Below, one piece after another: positions 1-9,899 of a DNA stretch of 64,000 nt. The number at the start of each line of letters is the position of its first letter. Position 1 is the first letter of the stretch. The notes below the pieces were generated by a model. That model saw only the letters and a program-made list of their open reading frames with translations. It was not told where the DNA came from and did no database searches. The translations under genes and the position numbers were made by a program. The DNA comes from Forficula auricularia (taxonomy: Eukaryota > Arthropoda > Insecta > Dermaptera > Forficulidae): contig JALMQS010000085.1 of the NCBI GenBank assembly GCA_024734495.1, positions 21,643,077 through 21,707,076 of the forward strand, given 5' to 3'.

Positions 1-239
1 ATATAATAAGAATCAGTCTATTTTTTTTAAATAATAATAATAGGTTTTTCAATTAGCTGGTGAATAAATATTACAAATGTTATAGGAATAGTATCTTTGT
101 AACATTTCTTTAAAATTAAATTCTTTTTTCAATGTTCAATCGATATTTAAATAAAATCGCATTAATATGAAATAATCATTTTTTTACCGTGTTATTTAAA
201 AGTGTTCACCGCTAAAATTTGTCAGAAAATGTCTTCTAT
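1..239. other. AT-rich stretch, nothing recognised
   Basis: No coding potential, RNA gene or clear repeat was seen; the DNA is simple AT-rich sequence. Confidence 0.5.
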
Positions 240-480
240 ACTCCTTTAAACTCAGGAATTTTTTCATTCTTAGTTTTTAAGGAATTTGGTGTTGGTACTT
301 GGTGAAACATTTTTAAAAATTATTGAATACAAAATACTTGGTAGGTTTCACATTAAGATTAATGTGAAAATTATCTTAATGTGAAACCTACAAAGTATTT
401 TTTATCCAATAATTTTTCATTTTTTTAAGCGGTGGAACATTATGAAAAAAAATAAAAATCTTGTAGTAGGTGACCACCTC
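240..480. repeat. Short palindromic terminal-repeat fragment (Penelope-like family)
   Basis: A hairpin whose arms contain the TTGGTAGGTTTCACATTAAG type sequence and its complement, with a short loop near 360. The outer part (GGTGTTGGTACTTGGTGAAAC) recurs at 48571-48600, where the same family carries hammerhead cores in the middle. Here the centre is deleted, so only the outer arms remain. Assignment to the Penelope-like group is inferred from that longer relative. Confidence 0.45.
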
Positions 481-943
481 TTTTAATTAAAAATTGAATA
501 CTATACAAACCAGACGAACCAAGTGATTGATATTCATTCATTTGAAATCGCAATTCAAAATAATCTTCATCAATTTTCAAATAATTTAACTTAAGTAACT
601 TAAATTATTTATCGTTAATAAAGAATGCAAAAAATGTTTTATTTCTCAGGTAAATAAAATATTATCACGATATATATAGTAATAGAAGGATAGAAAATTG
701 TACTTACTTTTTTTCTTGGTAGGTGCTCTGGAAAACATTAAATATTATTCTCAAATTAACAAGAGAATCAAACTTCCACTCAGAAAGACTCACTTTGGAA
801 CTAAAACGAAATTCGATAAATTTGCCGAATTTTTTATCTCTATCGAATTCAAAGAAAATTAAATAAATAAATGTGACTTGCAAGTAAAAAAATAATGTGA
901 AACGCGGACCAGATAACCACCAATTATTCAGATATCAACGAAC

Positions 944-1380
944 TTTCTTCATACATAAAAATAATTTTTATGAAAAAAATAAGATAATTATCTTATTTAG
1001 TTATCAATCTAAACGACGAAATATTAACATGAAATTACTTTTTGAAGTCGGTGCCAAACAAACTATACCTATAAGCCGAGCGTACCCGCCAAACGTAATA
1101 AGTAAGATCCGTCGAGTGCGATTCATAAAATGTATATGTTTGGCACCGACTTCAAAAAGTTATTTCATGTTAATATTTCGTCGTTTAGTTGTAACTAAAA
1201 AAGATAATTATTTTATACCTTTTAGTGGATTGTATTTTATTTTTAAGTTATTATTATTTTATTTGTTGCGTTTAAGTTTTTTGAAGTCAGTTTTATTTTT
1301 TATTTTTTTTATAAAAAGTATTTTTATTTTTCCCTTTGTAACCGACTTCAAAAAAGGAGGAGGTTCTCTATTCGACTGAT
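944..1380. mobile_element. Foldback MITE (CCGACTTCAAAAA family), partial copy
   Basis: Contains the internal hairpin of this family: TTTTTGAAGTCGGTGCCAAA near 1038 and its complement near 1140, enclosing a loop of about 60 nt. It ends at 1339-1378 with the terminal ACCGACTTCAAAAAAGGAGG block. Complete copies are at 5634-6326, 11560-12244 and 50134-50792. The long open frame through this copy is a by-product of the hairpin, not a gene. Confidence 0.7.
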
Positions 1381-1390
1381 TATTTTTTTT

Positions 1391-1545
1391 ACTTTACCAT
1401 ACAGGGTATGGTCAATTATTGTAAAAAAGTGTTTTTTTTTCGAAATATCTAAAAAACGGCTGAAACTATTTTGATTAAAAAAAATTGAGCGAAACCATGG
1501 CATTTACCTCTACAAAAAAAATCTAATAAGTGAACATCGAAAAAA
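1391..1545 (+). mobile_element. Family A rolling-circle-type element (HINE-like), 5' fragment
   Basis: Begins ACTTTACCATACAGGGTATGG after a T run and continues with about 150 bp shared with the copies at 26299 and 63312 (AAACGGCTGAAACTATTTTG, GTGAACATCGAAAAAATT). Similarity then stops, so the 3' part with the hairpin is missing. The 5' subterminal inverted repeat is intact. It directly abuts the foldback MITE to its left. Confidence 0.65.
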
Positions 1546-2904
1546 TTCATTAAATTTTCTACAAATTTTATCATTTAGGTTGACATGATAGAAATCAAAG
1601 AGTTTTAACAAAAAAGTGGTCCAAGTAAACGTTCAAGTCAACAAAATTTTTTGCAAAAAATTACAGTTTTTCAAAACTTCAACCTCATTGCGGCACGGGT
1701 TACTATTATTCAATAAGATGAAACTTTGTTGCAATTATATCAATATTTTAAATCTAGTTTAAAAATGTATAGAGTGGTCTTTGTCGAAAACGTGCTCCTT
1801 CATGGCCAAAATGGGACAAAATCGAAAAAAGTTGGAGTTTTTTGCGGAACAGGAAAGGTATGCCAATTTTCAACTAGCGCTTGAGCCCGAAAGGTTGGTC
1901 GCAGAAAAACTTAAATAATGAACTTTGTAGGAGTTTTATGAACTTTCATTTTGAATAGGAAGATTATTTACGAAAAGTCGATAGTTTTCGAGTTATAAGC
2001 AAAAAACTGCCAAAAAAATGAGAATTTTTAACTTTTTTTTTGCATTTTTGACAATTATAACTCAAAAACAGTGCATTATATGAAAAAAGCTTTCAAATAA
2101 AAGTTTATTTATATGGAGGGGGAAACTAAACTACGCTATTGTTTGTTTACCTACAACAAGCTTTCATGGGTATTTCAAAGTCAAGTTCTGTTTGTTAAAC
2201 GGAAACCTATATATTTGTTTACATATTCTGAATCTACAAAAAAAACTGAACAACTTTCATGACAACTATTTTTTTATTCGATATCAAATAAACAAAATAT
2301 TAAATCAATTAGATTTCAGAAAAAACCCCTAATAATTATTTTTAACAATTATTCAACTTAATTATCAAATAATAATGATCAACTATTTAATTATTAAATA
2401 AATAATTTAATAATAATCAATAATTCAATAATTTTTGCGACACTGTTCTGTGACATTCCAGAGTGTTATCTTTCTGGATGAATTCCAGTTCCAATTTTGT
2501 TATTTTGGCCTTTTAAGTTTCTTCGTAGCCTTTGCATTTCCTGATTTTTTTTAAATAGATTTACAACACAATAAAATGAAGCTCTTGAGGGAGTATCCCT
2601 GTCAGGAAAATGCTCGGAATCCATTTCAATTGCAGCCCCACAACGCTTCAACACATTCACCATAAATTAAGACTATTTTAATTTTAACAAAAAATGATTC
2701 ATTTTTATCATGCTAATACAATATAACTATCTACTGAATTGACACAAGGAATAAACTTTTTTTAACTCAAGAATTTTAAGTAGTTCTATTAAGTAGAAAA
2801 TAATCTCTTAAATCTGAGTATAGCGAAGTTTTAATATCATTATAAACCCTTATTTTCATTGTTTTGACTTTTCGATTTAATAATTATTTATTTAATTGAA
2901 AAGT
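1546..2904. other. Intergenic, no supported gene
   Basis: AT-rich DNA. A 65-codon open frame on the minus strand (2466-2663) has slightly higher GC and may be a remnant of an unrecognised protein, but no motif supports a name. No RNA gene was seen. Confidence 0.4.
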
Positions 2905-3100
2905 TTTTGTTTTTGCCGAGAGTAGCAGAGTTGTTGATTCACAAAGAGAAACAAAGAGGTTGTCCTCTGCTTGATGCAAATAAACATATACACATATATA
3001 TCAAGATGATATATCTGTATATATATATTATTTATTTGTTTGAGACTATAGTTTCGAAGACTTGGTCTTCATCATCAGTCTTTCTTCAATTATAAATGTT
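2905..3100 (-). mobile_element. Penelope-like terminal repeat fragment carrying a hammerhead core
   Basis: Shares about 180 bp with 53216-53490, beginning with the AGAGGTTGTCCTCTGC block and ending after the ribozyme motif. Another piece lies at 28690-28805. Terminal repeats of Penelope-like elements are known to encode hammerhead ribozymes. A Penelope-like reverse transcriptase relic sits on the same strand at 3929-4478, but it belongs to a different hairpin family, so a direct link is not shown. Confidence 0.55.
3044..3078 (-). ncRNA. Hammerhead ribozyme core (candidate)
   Basis: Read on the minus strand, CUGAUGA is followed by one extra U, then a 6-bp stem II (GAAGAC/GUCUUC with a CAA loop), GAAA, and C-UAUA-GUC as a very short stem III ending at the expected cleavage C. 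Core order and identities match the hammerhead consensus. Stem I is weak (two clear pairs), and the extra U between the core and stem II departs from the classic motif. Cleavage activity is inferred only. Confidence 0.55.
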
Positions 3101-3177
3101 TTTCATGGAGTCAATATCATATGGATATTGAAAACTTGGTGTTCTCCTCCTAGGAAGGGTTCTCTAGCCTTCCATTA

Positions 3178-3905
3178 ATATGTTTATTCCTTTATTATTA
3201 ATCAGATATCACTTGCAATTTGCAGTTCATGTTGACTTTAATTCAAAAATAAATGATCCATTCTCATTTAATAGTCTAGGAATAACCATTCTACATTGGA
3301 TTTTTGACGTTTCGGTTATTATTAGTAACCATTGCCGAAGACATGGAGGAATCGACTTAAAATCAAAAATAGCCATCGATTGTCATCTAAAACTAGAGGA
3401 ATAACAATTCTAAATTAGATTTTGACGCTTCGATTATTATTGGTAACCATTGCTGAATACATGGAGGAATCGGCTTAAAATCAAAAATAACGATCAATTC
3501 TTATCTAATACTAGAGGAATAACTTTATTGCATTCCATTTTTGATGTTTTGACTATTAATGGCAATCTCTACTGAAAACGTGGAAGAATCGACTTAAAAT
3601 CAAAAAGACTAAATTCTTTTATGGCAAACAACTCAAACTTGAGTTGTTTACCAAAACGAATTTAGTCTTTTTGATTTTAAGTCGATTCTTCCACGTTTTC
3701 AGTAGAGGTTGCCATTAATAGTCAAAACATCAAAAATGGAATGCAATAAGGTTATTCCTCTAGTATTCAATGACAATCGATGACTAAATTTGATTTTAAG
3801 TCGATTTCTCCATGTCTACAGCAATGGTTACTAATAATAACCGAAATGTCCAAAAATCCGATATAGAATGGTTATTCCTCAAGTACTAGATGAGAATCGA
3901 TGGCT
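3178..3905. repeat. Palindromic repeat built from ~117-bp tandem units
   Basis: Left arm units begin near 3307, 3423 and 3542 with versions of GACGTTTCGGTTATTATTAG. The right arm is the inverted complement, and the centre is at about 3645 (AACTCAAACTTGAGTT). Each unit carries a degenerate hammerhead-like core on one strand (GAAACGUC with a stem, but CAGCAA in place of CUGANGA). Related blocks are at 7286-7764 and 17700-18125. It lies next to the 3' end of a Penelope-like reverse transcriptase relic, consistent with a terminal repeat. Confidence 0.6.
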
Positions 3906-3928
3906 ATTTCTTTAATTCTCTCTAATTC

Positions 3929-4478
3929 TTATGAATATGCTTTTTCTGAAAGAGGTATATTTATTAATCTATGTATCATTGAATGAAAGGCTGCGTGTTT
4001 ATGTGACATTGGTCTATATGAATTTTTATGTATTGTAATATCAGTCGCTGTGGGCTTCCTATAATTTTTAAAGGTGTGTTTATTTCCGAAAATTTTTATT
4101 TTTAAATCTAAAAAATTTAGTATTTTTTCTTTCTCTACTGTAAATTTTACTTTCATATGCAGGTTATTTATATATTTTATAAATGTGTCTAATTGTCTAT
4201 TTGTTCCTCCCCATAGTAAAATTATATCATCTAAGTATCGATAGTAATATATGATGTTTTTTGTTGTCGGGGAATTTATTTTCGAAATCATTTAAGAATA
4301 TCTCTGCTAGTAGTGGTGACAAAGAGACCCGATAGGTAATCCTTCTTTTGTCGTAACACTTGTTCCCAAATTGAAAGAAATTTTGGTTGATGCAAGTGTG
4401 TATCAGCCCGCTTAAATCCATTTTTTTAAGCCTAAGAAGAAAATCTTCAATTTCTCCTAATTCTATTCCTATAAGCAA
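3929..4478 (-). pseudogene. Penelope-like element reverse transcriptase, C-terminal fragment
   Basis: Two overlapping minus-strand frames (about 4478-4227 and 4291-3929) together read as the palm and thumb of a Penelope-like reverse transcriptase. The first holds FFQFGNK and SLSPLLAEIFLNDFE. The second holds the catalytic YLDD, then KVKFTVEKEKILNFLDLKI and YRKPTATD, all hallmarks of this group. A frameshift separates them, and the segment before SPLLAEIF is damaged. No GIY-YIG endonuclease follows; the sequence passes into the hairpin repeat at 3905. The element is dead and truncated at both ends. Confidence 0.85.
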
Positions 4479-5633
4479 GCTATGACTTGTTTATAGCACC
4501 CTTAGATATTTCAAATCTTATACATTGAAAATTCTTAGAAATGGATTAGTCCGACATTTCTCGAATCATCTTTATTTATTCCTTTTTTGTATTATTTCTA
4601 TTTTAATAGTTCCTCATTGAGAACTATTTTTATTGGACTAAAACTCGTCTGGACTTGTCTTTGACATGCTTGAACTGGAAGTAATAATTCGAACCCTTTT
4701 TAGAAAAAGCATTCATTTTAATTGTCCCCTTGAAAGTACGCAACAATTTTATTTCATTTCGAGAACCAATATACTTTTTAAAACAAAAAAATGTTTTTTA
4801 TAGAAATATTTGAAATATCGGATAATAATTTGAAAATTTAAAGATCCACCTGAAATTTTGAAGTCGATATTTATGAAAACACTCTAACGTTTGAAATTAT
4901 AGGGATGCGCCGCATCCTCAGCATCCATGGACCGCATACCACTGGTTCGTACCTATATTTTGTGCAGTTTTTATTTATTTATTTATTTATTCTAAGATTA
5001 TTTTAAAGAAAAAACTGAACTATCAAAAATCATTGAAATGGTTGACACCTTGTCAGAGCATATTATGGAAGTTGATCTCAATATTGAATGTAGCCTTAGA
5101 ATTCCCCGAAAGATAAACAATGCAATTGCAATTTTAAGAAAGCAATAATATATAAAGATAAAAGTCTAAAGAAGAAAAATGCAATTTTTAGAGAATAAAA
5201 AAATGAATTACGAAAAATATGCATTTTTTAAATTTATTTTTAATGAAGACATGTGAATTTATTGGCTTTTGTATTTTTGTTGTTGTTTTTTTTAACCACT
5301 TATCATTTGGTATATGTTTAGTTAATCGATTAATTCGGTTTCAAACAGTTCGGGATATTAGCTGAACCGATTACCGGAGCTCTCCGAGATACAAAATACA
5401 AGTATTATATAAGAAACAAACAGCTTCAATGCATATGATATGTTAATTCTCTGTATCTTGTTTGCACTAACTCTGAAAAAACATCCTCAATAATCTAATG
5501 AATTAGGATAAAGAAATAGAATATTTTTTTCATATTGTTTTTAACTTGGATTTAAGGAAGAAACATCCCAATCAAACATAAAACTTTTAAGTCAAGATTT
5601 CAGATTATAAAAATTTTTAAGAAAAAAATAAAA
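4479..5633. other. Intergenic, mostly unassigned
   Basis: AT-rich. Contains one dispersed repeat (4800-4945, listed separately). Text around 4625-4680 has weak similarity to 52735-52790 (GGACTTGTCTTT). No gene was recognised. Confidence 0.4.
4800..4945. repeat. Dispersed repeat, one of an inverted pair
   Basis: Its complement recurs at about 22262-22425, sharing ATAATTTGAAAATTTAAAGA and the block rich in GCATCC and CATGG. The outer end reads CCACTG, and the partner begins CAGTGGCGTGTGG, which resembles hAT-type MITE termini. Target duplications could not be established. Confidence 0.45.
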
Positions 5634-6326
5634 CCGACTTCAAAAAAATTAAATGCAACAAATAAAATACACTAAAAGGTATAAAATAATTATTATCTTA
5701 TTTAGTTACAACAAAACTACGAAATAGTAACATGAAATTACTTTTTGAAGTCGGTGCCAAACAAACTATACCTATAAGCTAGCGTACCCACCAAATGTAC
5801 TAAGTAAGATCCGTCGAGTGCGATTCATAAAAGGTATATGTGTTTGGCACCGATTTCAAAAAGTAATTTCATGTGACTATTTCGTCGTTTAGTTGTAACT
5901 AAATAAGATAATAATTATTTTATACCTTTTAGTGTATTTTATTTGTTGCATTTAATTTTTTTGAAGTCGGTTTTATTTTTTCTTAAAAATTTTTATTTTC
6001 TCTTTTTAGTGATGTTATTAATAGTGATCATATCATCAGAACTTGACCAAATTAATATTGCACCATCCCTAAGATACCCCCTTTCCAATAAAAAAAGAAT
6101 CATCGAAATCGGTTCATAAACAAAGAAGTTAGTCCTGAACAAACCTGACAAAAAAGGTCTAATACCTATGAAAAAAAAATGGGACCAATCGGAAGGTAGA
6201 CTGGACCCAATGCAAAAAAAAATTTCAAAATCGGCTGACAATTGGCGGATATATGAGGTAACATAGGCACGAAAAAAAAAAAAAACTCAGCCGAATAGAG
6301 AACCTCCTCCTTTTTTTTGAAGTCGG
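5634..6326. mobile_element. Foldback MITE (CCGACTTCAAAAA family), full length
   Basis: Bounded by CCGACTTCAAAAA on the left and TTTTTTGAAGTCGG on the right. The left half (to about 5975) is a large hairpin that contains a second, inner GAAGTCGG/CCGACTTC hairpin. The right half is a unique block (AGTGATGTTATTAATAGTG, GAATCATCGAAATCGG) also found at 11560 and 50134. No transposase is encoded. Superfamily was not determined. Confidence 0.75.
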
Positions 6327-6837
6327 TTAAAAACAAGTGAAGCCACTGGTATAAATTATTAAATCAAATTTTAATTTTAACTTATAGTTTGTTAAATTTA
6401 TTTTGTAATAACAAATCAACTATTGATAGACATGAACATCTATCTTAGAAAGTTTGTCTTATTCATTAGTTCTAGAACCAACACTTGTTTCTCGCGTGTT
6501 AATGTAATTTTCGCAGTCAAATGGCATTTGACACCCCAGACATCACGTGCACAAATGTCTGAGAAATCCGACAGGATGAGCAAATGTTTTCATAGCCAAG
6601 ATACGAGGGCGGGAAAGCGAAGCGAGTCGAACGAAATACGCCTGATGGCAAAAAAAGACAACAAGAAATGAAGAAATAATGAGGATAGCTTTGCTTTGCA
6701 TTCGCCGCCAGACGCTTCTACAATTACAATGGAAATAAATAATATTTAAAAAAAATAAAAAACATGATTCTAAAAAGTACAAAATAATGTAATAATCAAA
6801 AAGTGTGAGGCGCAAAAACATGTACTTTTAATTAATT
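6327..6837. other. Intergenic, nothing recognised
   Basis: Short overlapping open frames on both strands have no recognisable motifs. A moderately GC-richer patch lies at 6600-6720. Confidence 0.35.
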
Positions 6838-7240
6838 TCGACAAAATGCCCCACGCTTTTTGATTACTGATGAACAAATTCAAATTTTTTAATAAATTAG
6901 AAAAATTCACTAAATTCACTAAAAAAGTTTTCAAAGCTGCTGAATTTTCAATTCCAAAATCGAAAACTAGAGTCAACCATGTCCCCGTCCCGTGGTGGTC
7001 AAAAGAAATAGGAAATACAATTCAAACAAGGCAAAAAGCACTAAGACAATTTGAAAGAAATCCCACCACTGGAAATCTACTCATTTTTAAAAACCTAGAG
7101 CGCGTGCTAAATACTTAATAAAAGAAAGTAAAAAAAGTCTTGGAAAAAGTTTATTTCCTCTATTTCCTATTATACCGCAAACAAATAAGTATGGAACAAA
7201 CTTAAAAGAATTAAAGGGACAAATTTTCCAATAATCAAAG
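6838..7240 (+). pseudogene. I-type non-LTR retrotransposon, region between endonuclease and reverse transcriptase
   Basis: The frame from 6870 reads VPVPWWSKEI, QKALRQFERNPT and then, past stops, a KESKKSLGK-like stretch. This is the usual linker (PWW, then RNRA-like repeats, then a Ser/Lys segment) between the endonuclease and RT domains of I/Jockey-superfamily LINEs. It stops at about 7240, where other mobile DNA begins, and the same element resumes at 9151. Stops and frameshifts make it a relic. Its other parts are at 9151-9480, 13312-13800, 14106-14393 and 14519-14675. Confidence 0.7.
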
Positions 7241-7285
7241 AAATAAATAAACTGCAACGGAGCGTTGCTAAAAATTTATCCAAAT
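7241..7285 (-). mobile_element. Family B element (HINE-like), 3' end only
   Basis: Holds the family B 3' hairpin (GCAACG..CGTTGC type, here AACTGCAACGGAGCGTTGC) and the adjacent ATCC/GGAT copy, read on the minus strand. It forms the left edge of the block that splits the I-type LINE. The matching full element is at 8528-9150. Confidence 0.55.
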
Positions 7286-7764
7286 TCATTTGAAATATTA
7301 ATATGTTTATTCCTTTATTATTAATCATATATCACTTCCAATTTGCAGTTCATGTTGACTTTAAGTCAAAAATAATGATCGATTCTCATTTAATAGTCGA
7401 AGAATGACCATTCTATATTGGAATTTTGACGTTTCGGTTATTATTAGTAACCATTGCTGAAGACATTGAGGAATCGACTTAAAATCAAAAATAGCGATTA
7501 ATTCTCATCTATTACTTGAGGAATAACAATTCTACATTAGATTTTTGACGCTTCGATTATAATTGGTAACTATTGATGAAGACATGGAGGAATCGACTTA
7601 AAATCAAAAATAACGATCAGTTCTTATCTAATACTAGAGGAATAACTAAGTGCATTCCATTTATGATGTTTTGACTATTAATGGCAACCTCTACTGAAAA
7701 CGTGGAAGAATCGAATTAAAATCAAAAAGACTAAATTCTTTCATGATAAACAACTCAAGCTTGA
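7286..7764. repeat. Hammerhead-like tandem block, half palindrome
   Basis: Repeats the left arm of the palindrome at 3178-3905, with units starting near 7431, 7547 and 7667. It runs up to the palindrome centre (CAACTCAAGCTTGAG) and is then interrupted by GC-rich Helitron sequence. Individual units have drifted. Confidence 0.6.
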
Positions 7765-7857
7765 GTGGGGTGTGAGGTTTGGGTTCGTGGGTTTGGGGTC
7801 CAGGGGGCGTGCCTCCTGGCTAGTAAGAGGTCCGCCGAAGGCGGGCCTTGCAGCTAG
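7765..7857 (+). mobile_element. Helitron 3' terminus
   Basis: GC-rich, in contrast to its surroundings. It ends with a hairpin CCGCC-GAA-GGCGG, nine nucleotides, then CTAG followed by T, which matches the Helitron 3' signature of a hairpin before a CTRR end. The GGGGGCGTGCC block recurs in the minus-strand Helitron at 46102. Only the last ~90 bp are present. Confidence 0.6.
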
Positions 7858-8527
7858 TTAAAAATATAAAAACAATTCAGTTTTAAAAATATAAATATGG
7901 TGTGTTTAAAAAAAAAATTCTTAAGAAACTTTTTGTTTAAGAATTTAATAATTATTTAATTTTAAATACTTCACTGAAAATAAATTGGGTTTCAGATGAT
8001 CTTATTACTCCCAAATTGTAATTTCCTTATATATATTTAGTTTTATGTAGAATTCTATCTATGAGATTTAAGAAAAATAAATATAAAATTGAAAATCTTA
8101 TAAGTAGGTTACACTGAAAGGCAGTCCATCAATTATTTCTTATTTCCGACGTTTCGGAGACTTTTTCTCTCCGTCTTCAGGGTATTGAATAGTTATTGAA
8201 TACTTATTTCGCTTACCAGTCCGTCTTTCTATGAAAATAAATAAAATTGAAAATCTTATTTATTTACAATATTTTTTCTAATCTAATTGATTCAATCCAC
8301 GCCGTCTTGCTTAAATAATAAAAGCAATCAATAGCTCTCGGCAATTATGGCTAATTATCTTGAGCCACGATTTGATTGGTGACCAGCTATAAGTACATAA
8401 ATTCTGATAAAAATTTTATTAAATTAATTATTTTGTTCTATAATTAAAATATTGGTTTTTAGGAATTGGTAAGAAAATTTCTAAAATATAAGACGTTTAT
8501 TGAACTTTTGAGGCTTTCACATGCTTT
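7858..8527. repeat. Dispersed ~0.7 kb repeat, copy 1
   Basis: Nearly the same as 22665-23395, starting with TTAAAAATATAAAAACAATT and ending with GAGGCTTTCACATGC. This copy lacks about 60 bp present in the other (between TTTAAATACTT and AAATTGGG). It includes a hammerhead core at 8148-8180 (minus), suggesting a Penelope-like terminal piece. No coding capacity. Confidence 0.65.
8148..8180 (-). ncRNA. Hammerhead ribozyme core (candidate, no stem III loop)
   Basis: Minus strand: CUGAAGA, one extra base, a GGAGA/UCUCC stem II, then GAAACGUC. ACGU is self-complementary and would give a stem III only in a dimer. Minimal hammerheads of this kind are known from Penelope-like elements. Identical core at 23012-23045. 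Confidence 0.5.
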
Positions 8528-9150
8528 AAATAAACTGCAACGGATCGTTGTTAAACTTTATCGAATGTAGTATCTTATTCTAGGGAAAAGTACTTTAAAA
8601 TATAATTTTACAAAAAACTTCAAATGACCTTTTTTGTGTTCCTCAAGGTACTTAATTACAATATTAAATTTCATCAAAATTTGTTTAGTCATTTTCAAGA
8701 TATTTAGAAAAAACTAAAAAAGTGCTGAAATAAAGTACTAATGTTTGTTGGCCGATATGTACCAAAAACTAATCAGCTCTTCATTTTGTTAAATTAATGG
8801 TAGGTTTTCAATTTCATTTCAATCGGTGCAACGGTGTGGAAAAAATCGTGGACGAAATAAACGATAACATTCATACATCCATCCGCACGCACTTCCTGAA
8901 AAAATCGCACTTTTTGGCCTCTGGACGAGACTCCATGTAATGTTTGGCAAAACCATCACGTGCTAAAATTCAACCTAAATGAATACTACAATTTGTGACT
9001 TTAATTGAGACCATGGGTTCAGTAGTCTTTACCTGAGCACCCTTTGAAGTCGCGCTTGGTGCGAGACCGATTACATTACTTTGCGAGACCGATTACATTA
9101 CTTTGCGAGACCGATTACATTACTTTACCCATGCTTCGCATTGGATAAAG
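8528..9150 (-). mobile_element. Family B rolling-circle-type element (HINE-like), complete short form
   Basis: Minus orientation: 5' end CTTTATCCAATGCGAAGC (at 9150), an AATCGGTCTCGC box, and a 3' subterminal CGATAAAG followed by the GCAACG-type hairpin and a TTATT tail at 8528. An internal 24-bp unit (TTGCGAGACCGATTACATTAC) is present three times at about 9058-9125. No protein is encoded. It forms the right edge of the block that interrupts the I-type LINE, with AATATTGACC of the LINE resuming at once. The related copy at 14676-15251 has a single unit. Confidence 0.7.
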
Positions 9151-9480
9151 AAAAATATTGACCATACAATAACAGGACCCTTTGAGATCGCAAACTGTTT
9201 TGCACAGCACTTCTCTAAGATATCTTCATCAGAAAACTACGACCCTACTTTTATTCAATTAAAAAACATTGCCGAGCGAAGATCTATAAAATTTTCAAAA
9301 AATAATGAATATTTCAATGCACCCTTTTCGGTCTGGGAATTCGAATATTCATAAATAGTGCCCCCGGACCAGATAATATTCATAATCAAATGCTGAAAAA
9401 TTTGAATCCCCATTCTAAGAACACATTATTAAATATTATCAATGAACCATGGCAATAAGATTCGTTTCCATCTATATGGA
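9151..9480 (+). pseudogene. I-type LINE, N-terminal part of reverse transcriptase
   Basis: The frame reads NIDHTITGPFEIANCFAQHF, then NYDPTF and, after a stop, SAPGPDNIHNQMLKNL, the finger region that precedes the RT domain in I/Jockey LINEs. It continues the relic from 7240 and breaks at WKS near 9480, where a long family C element begins. The sequence resumes at 13312 with AILVPIPK, so the two halves join at the expected point. Confidence 0.75.
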
Positions 9481-9899
9481 AATCAACTGGTCTGTTCACC
9501 ACATAACTTTCACATTTTCATTTATTTGAAGTCTTCGCGACACTACTAATTTACACCCCCTTTCTCAATTTCGATTTTTTTATTTTCTCAAAAACGGCTG
9601 TAACGATTTTTTAAAAATTAGTGTATTTATCAAGTGTCTTGAGTTAATAGTTCTGTCAAATTTTTAATCTGATTGAATTAAAGGAAGGGGTTGTAAATTA
9701 GGAGTGTCGTAAAATTAATATTTTAATCGTACATATCTCGTCTTCGGAAAGTCGCAGATCCTTGAAATTTGAAACTTAAGCTATCTAGCTAGAGGCTACA
9801 AAAAGTATAACAAGATTTTGTCTAAAATAGAAATACCGGAAGTTGATGTTTACGTACGTACGATAAATCTTTCATGTAAATGTCCACTTCGGGTTTTCT

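Noticed and set aside
897..1379. 160-codon open reading frame, the longest near the left edge
   Set aside because: It runs straight through the arms and loop of a foldback MITE and is full of Phe/Leu/Lys runs; the frame is not kept in the other copies.
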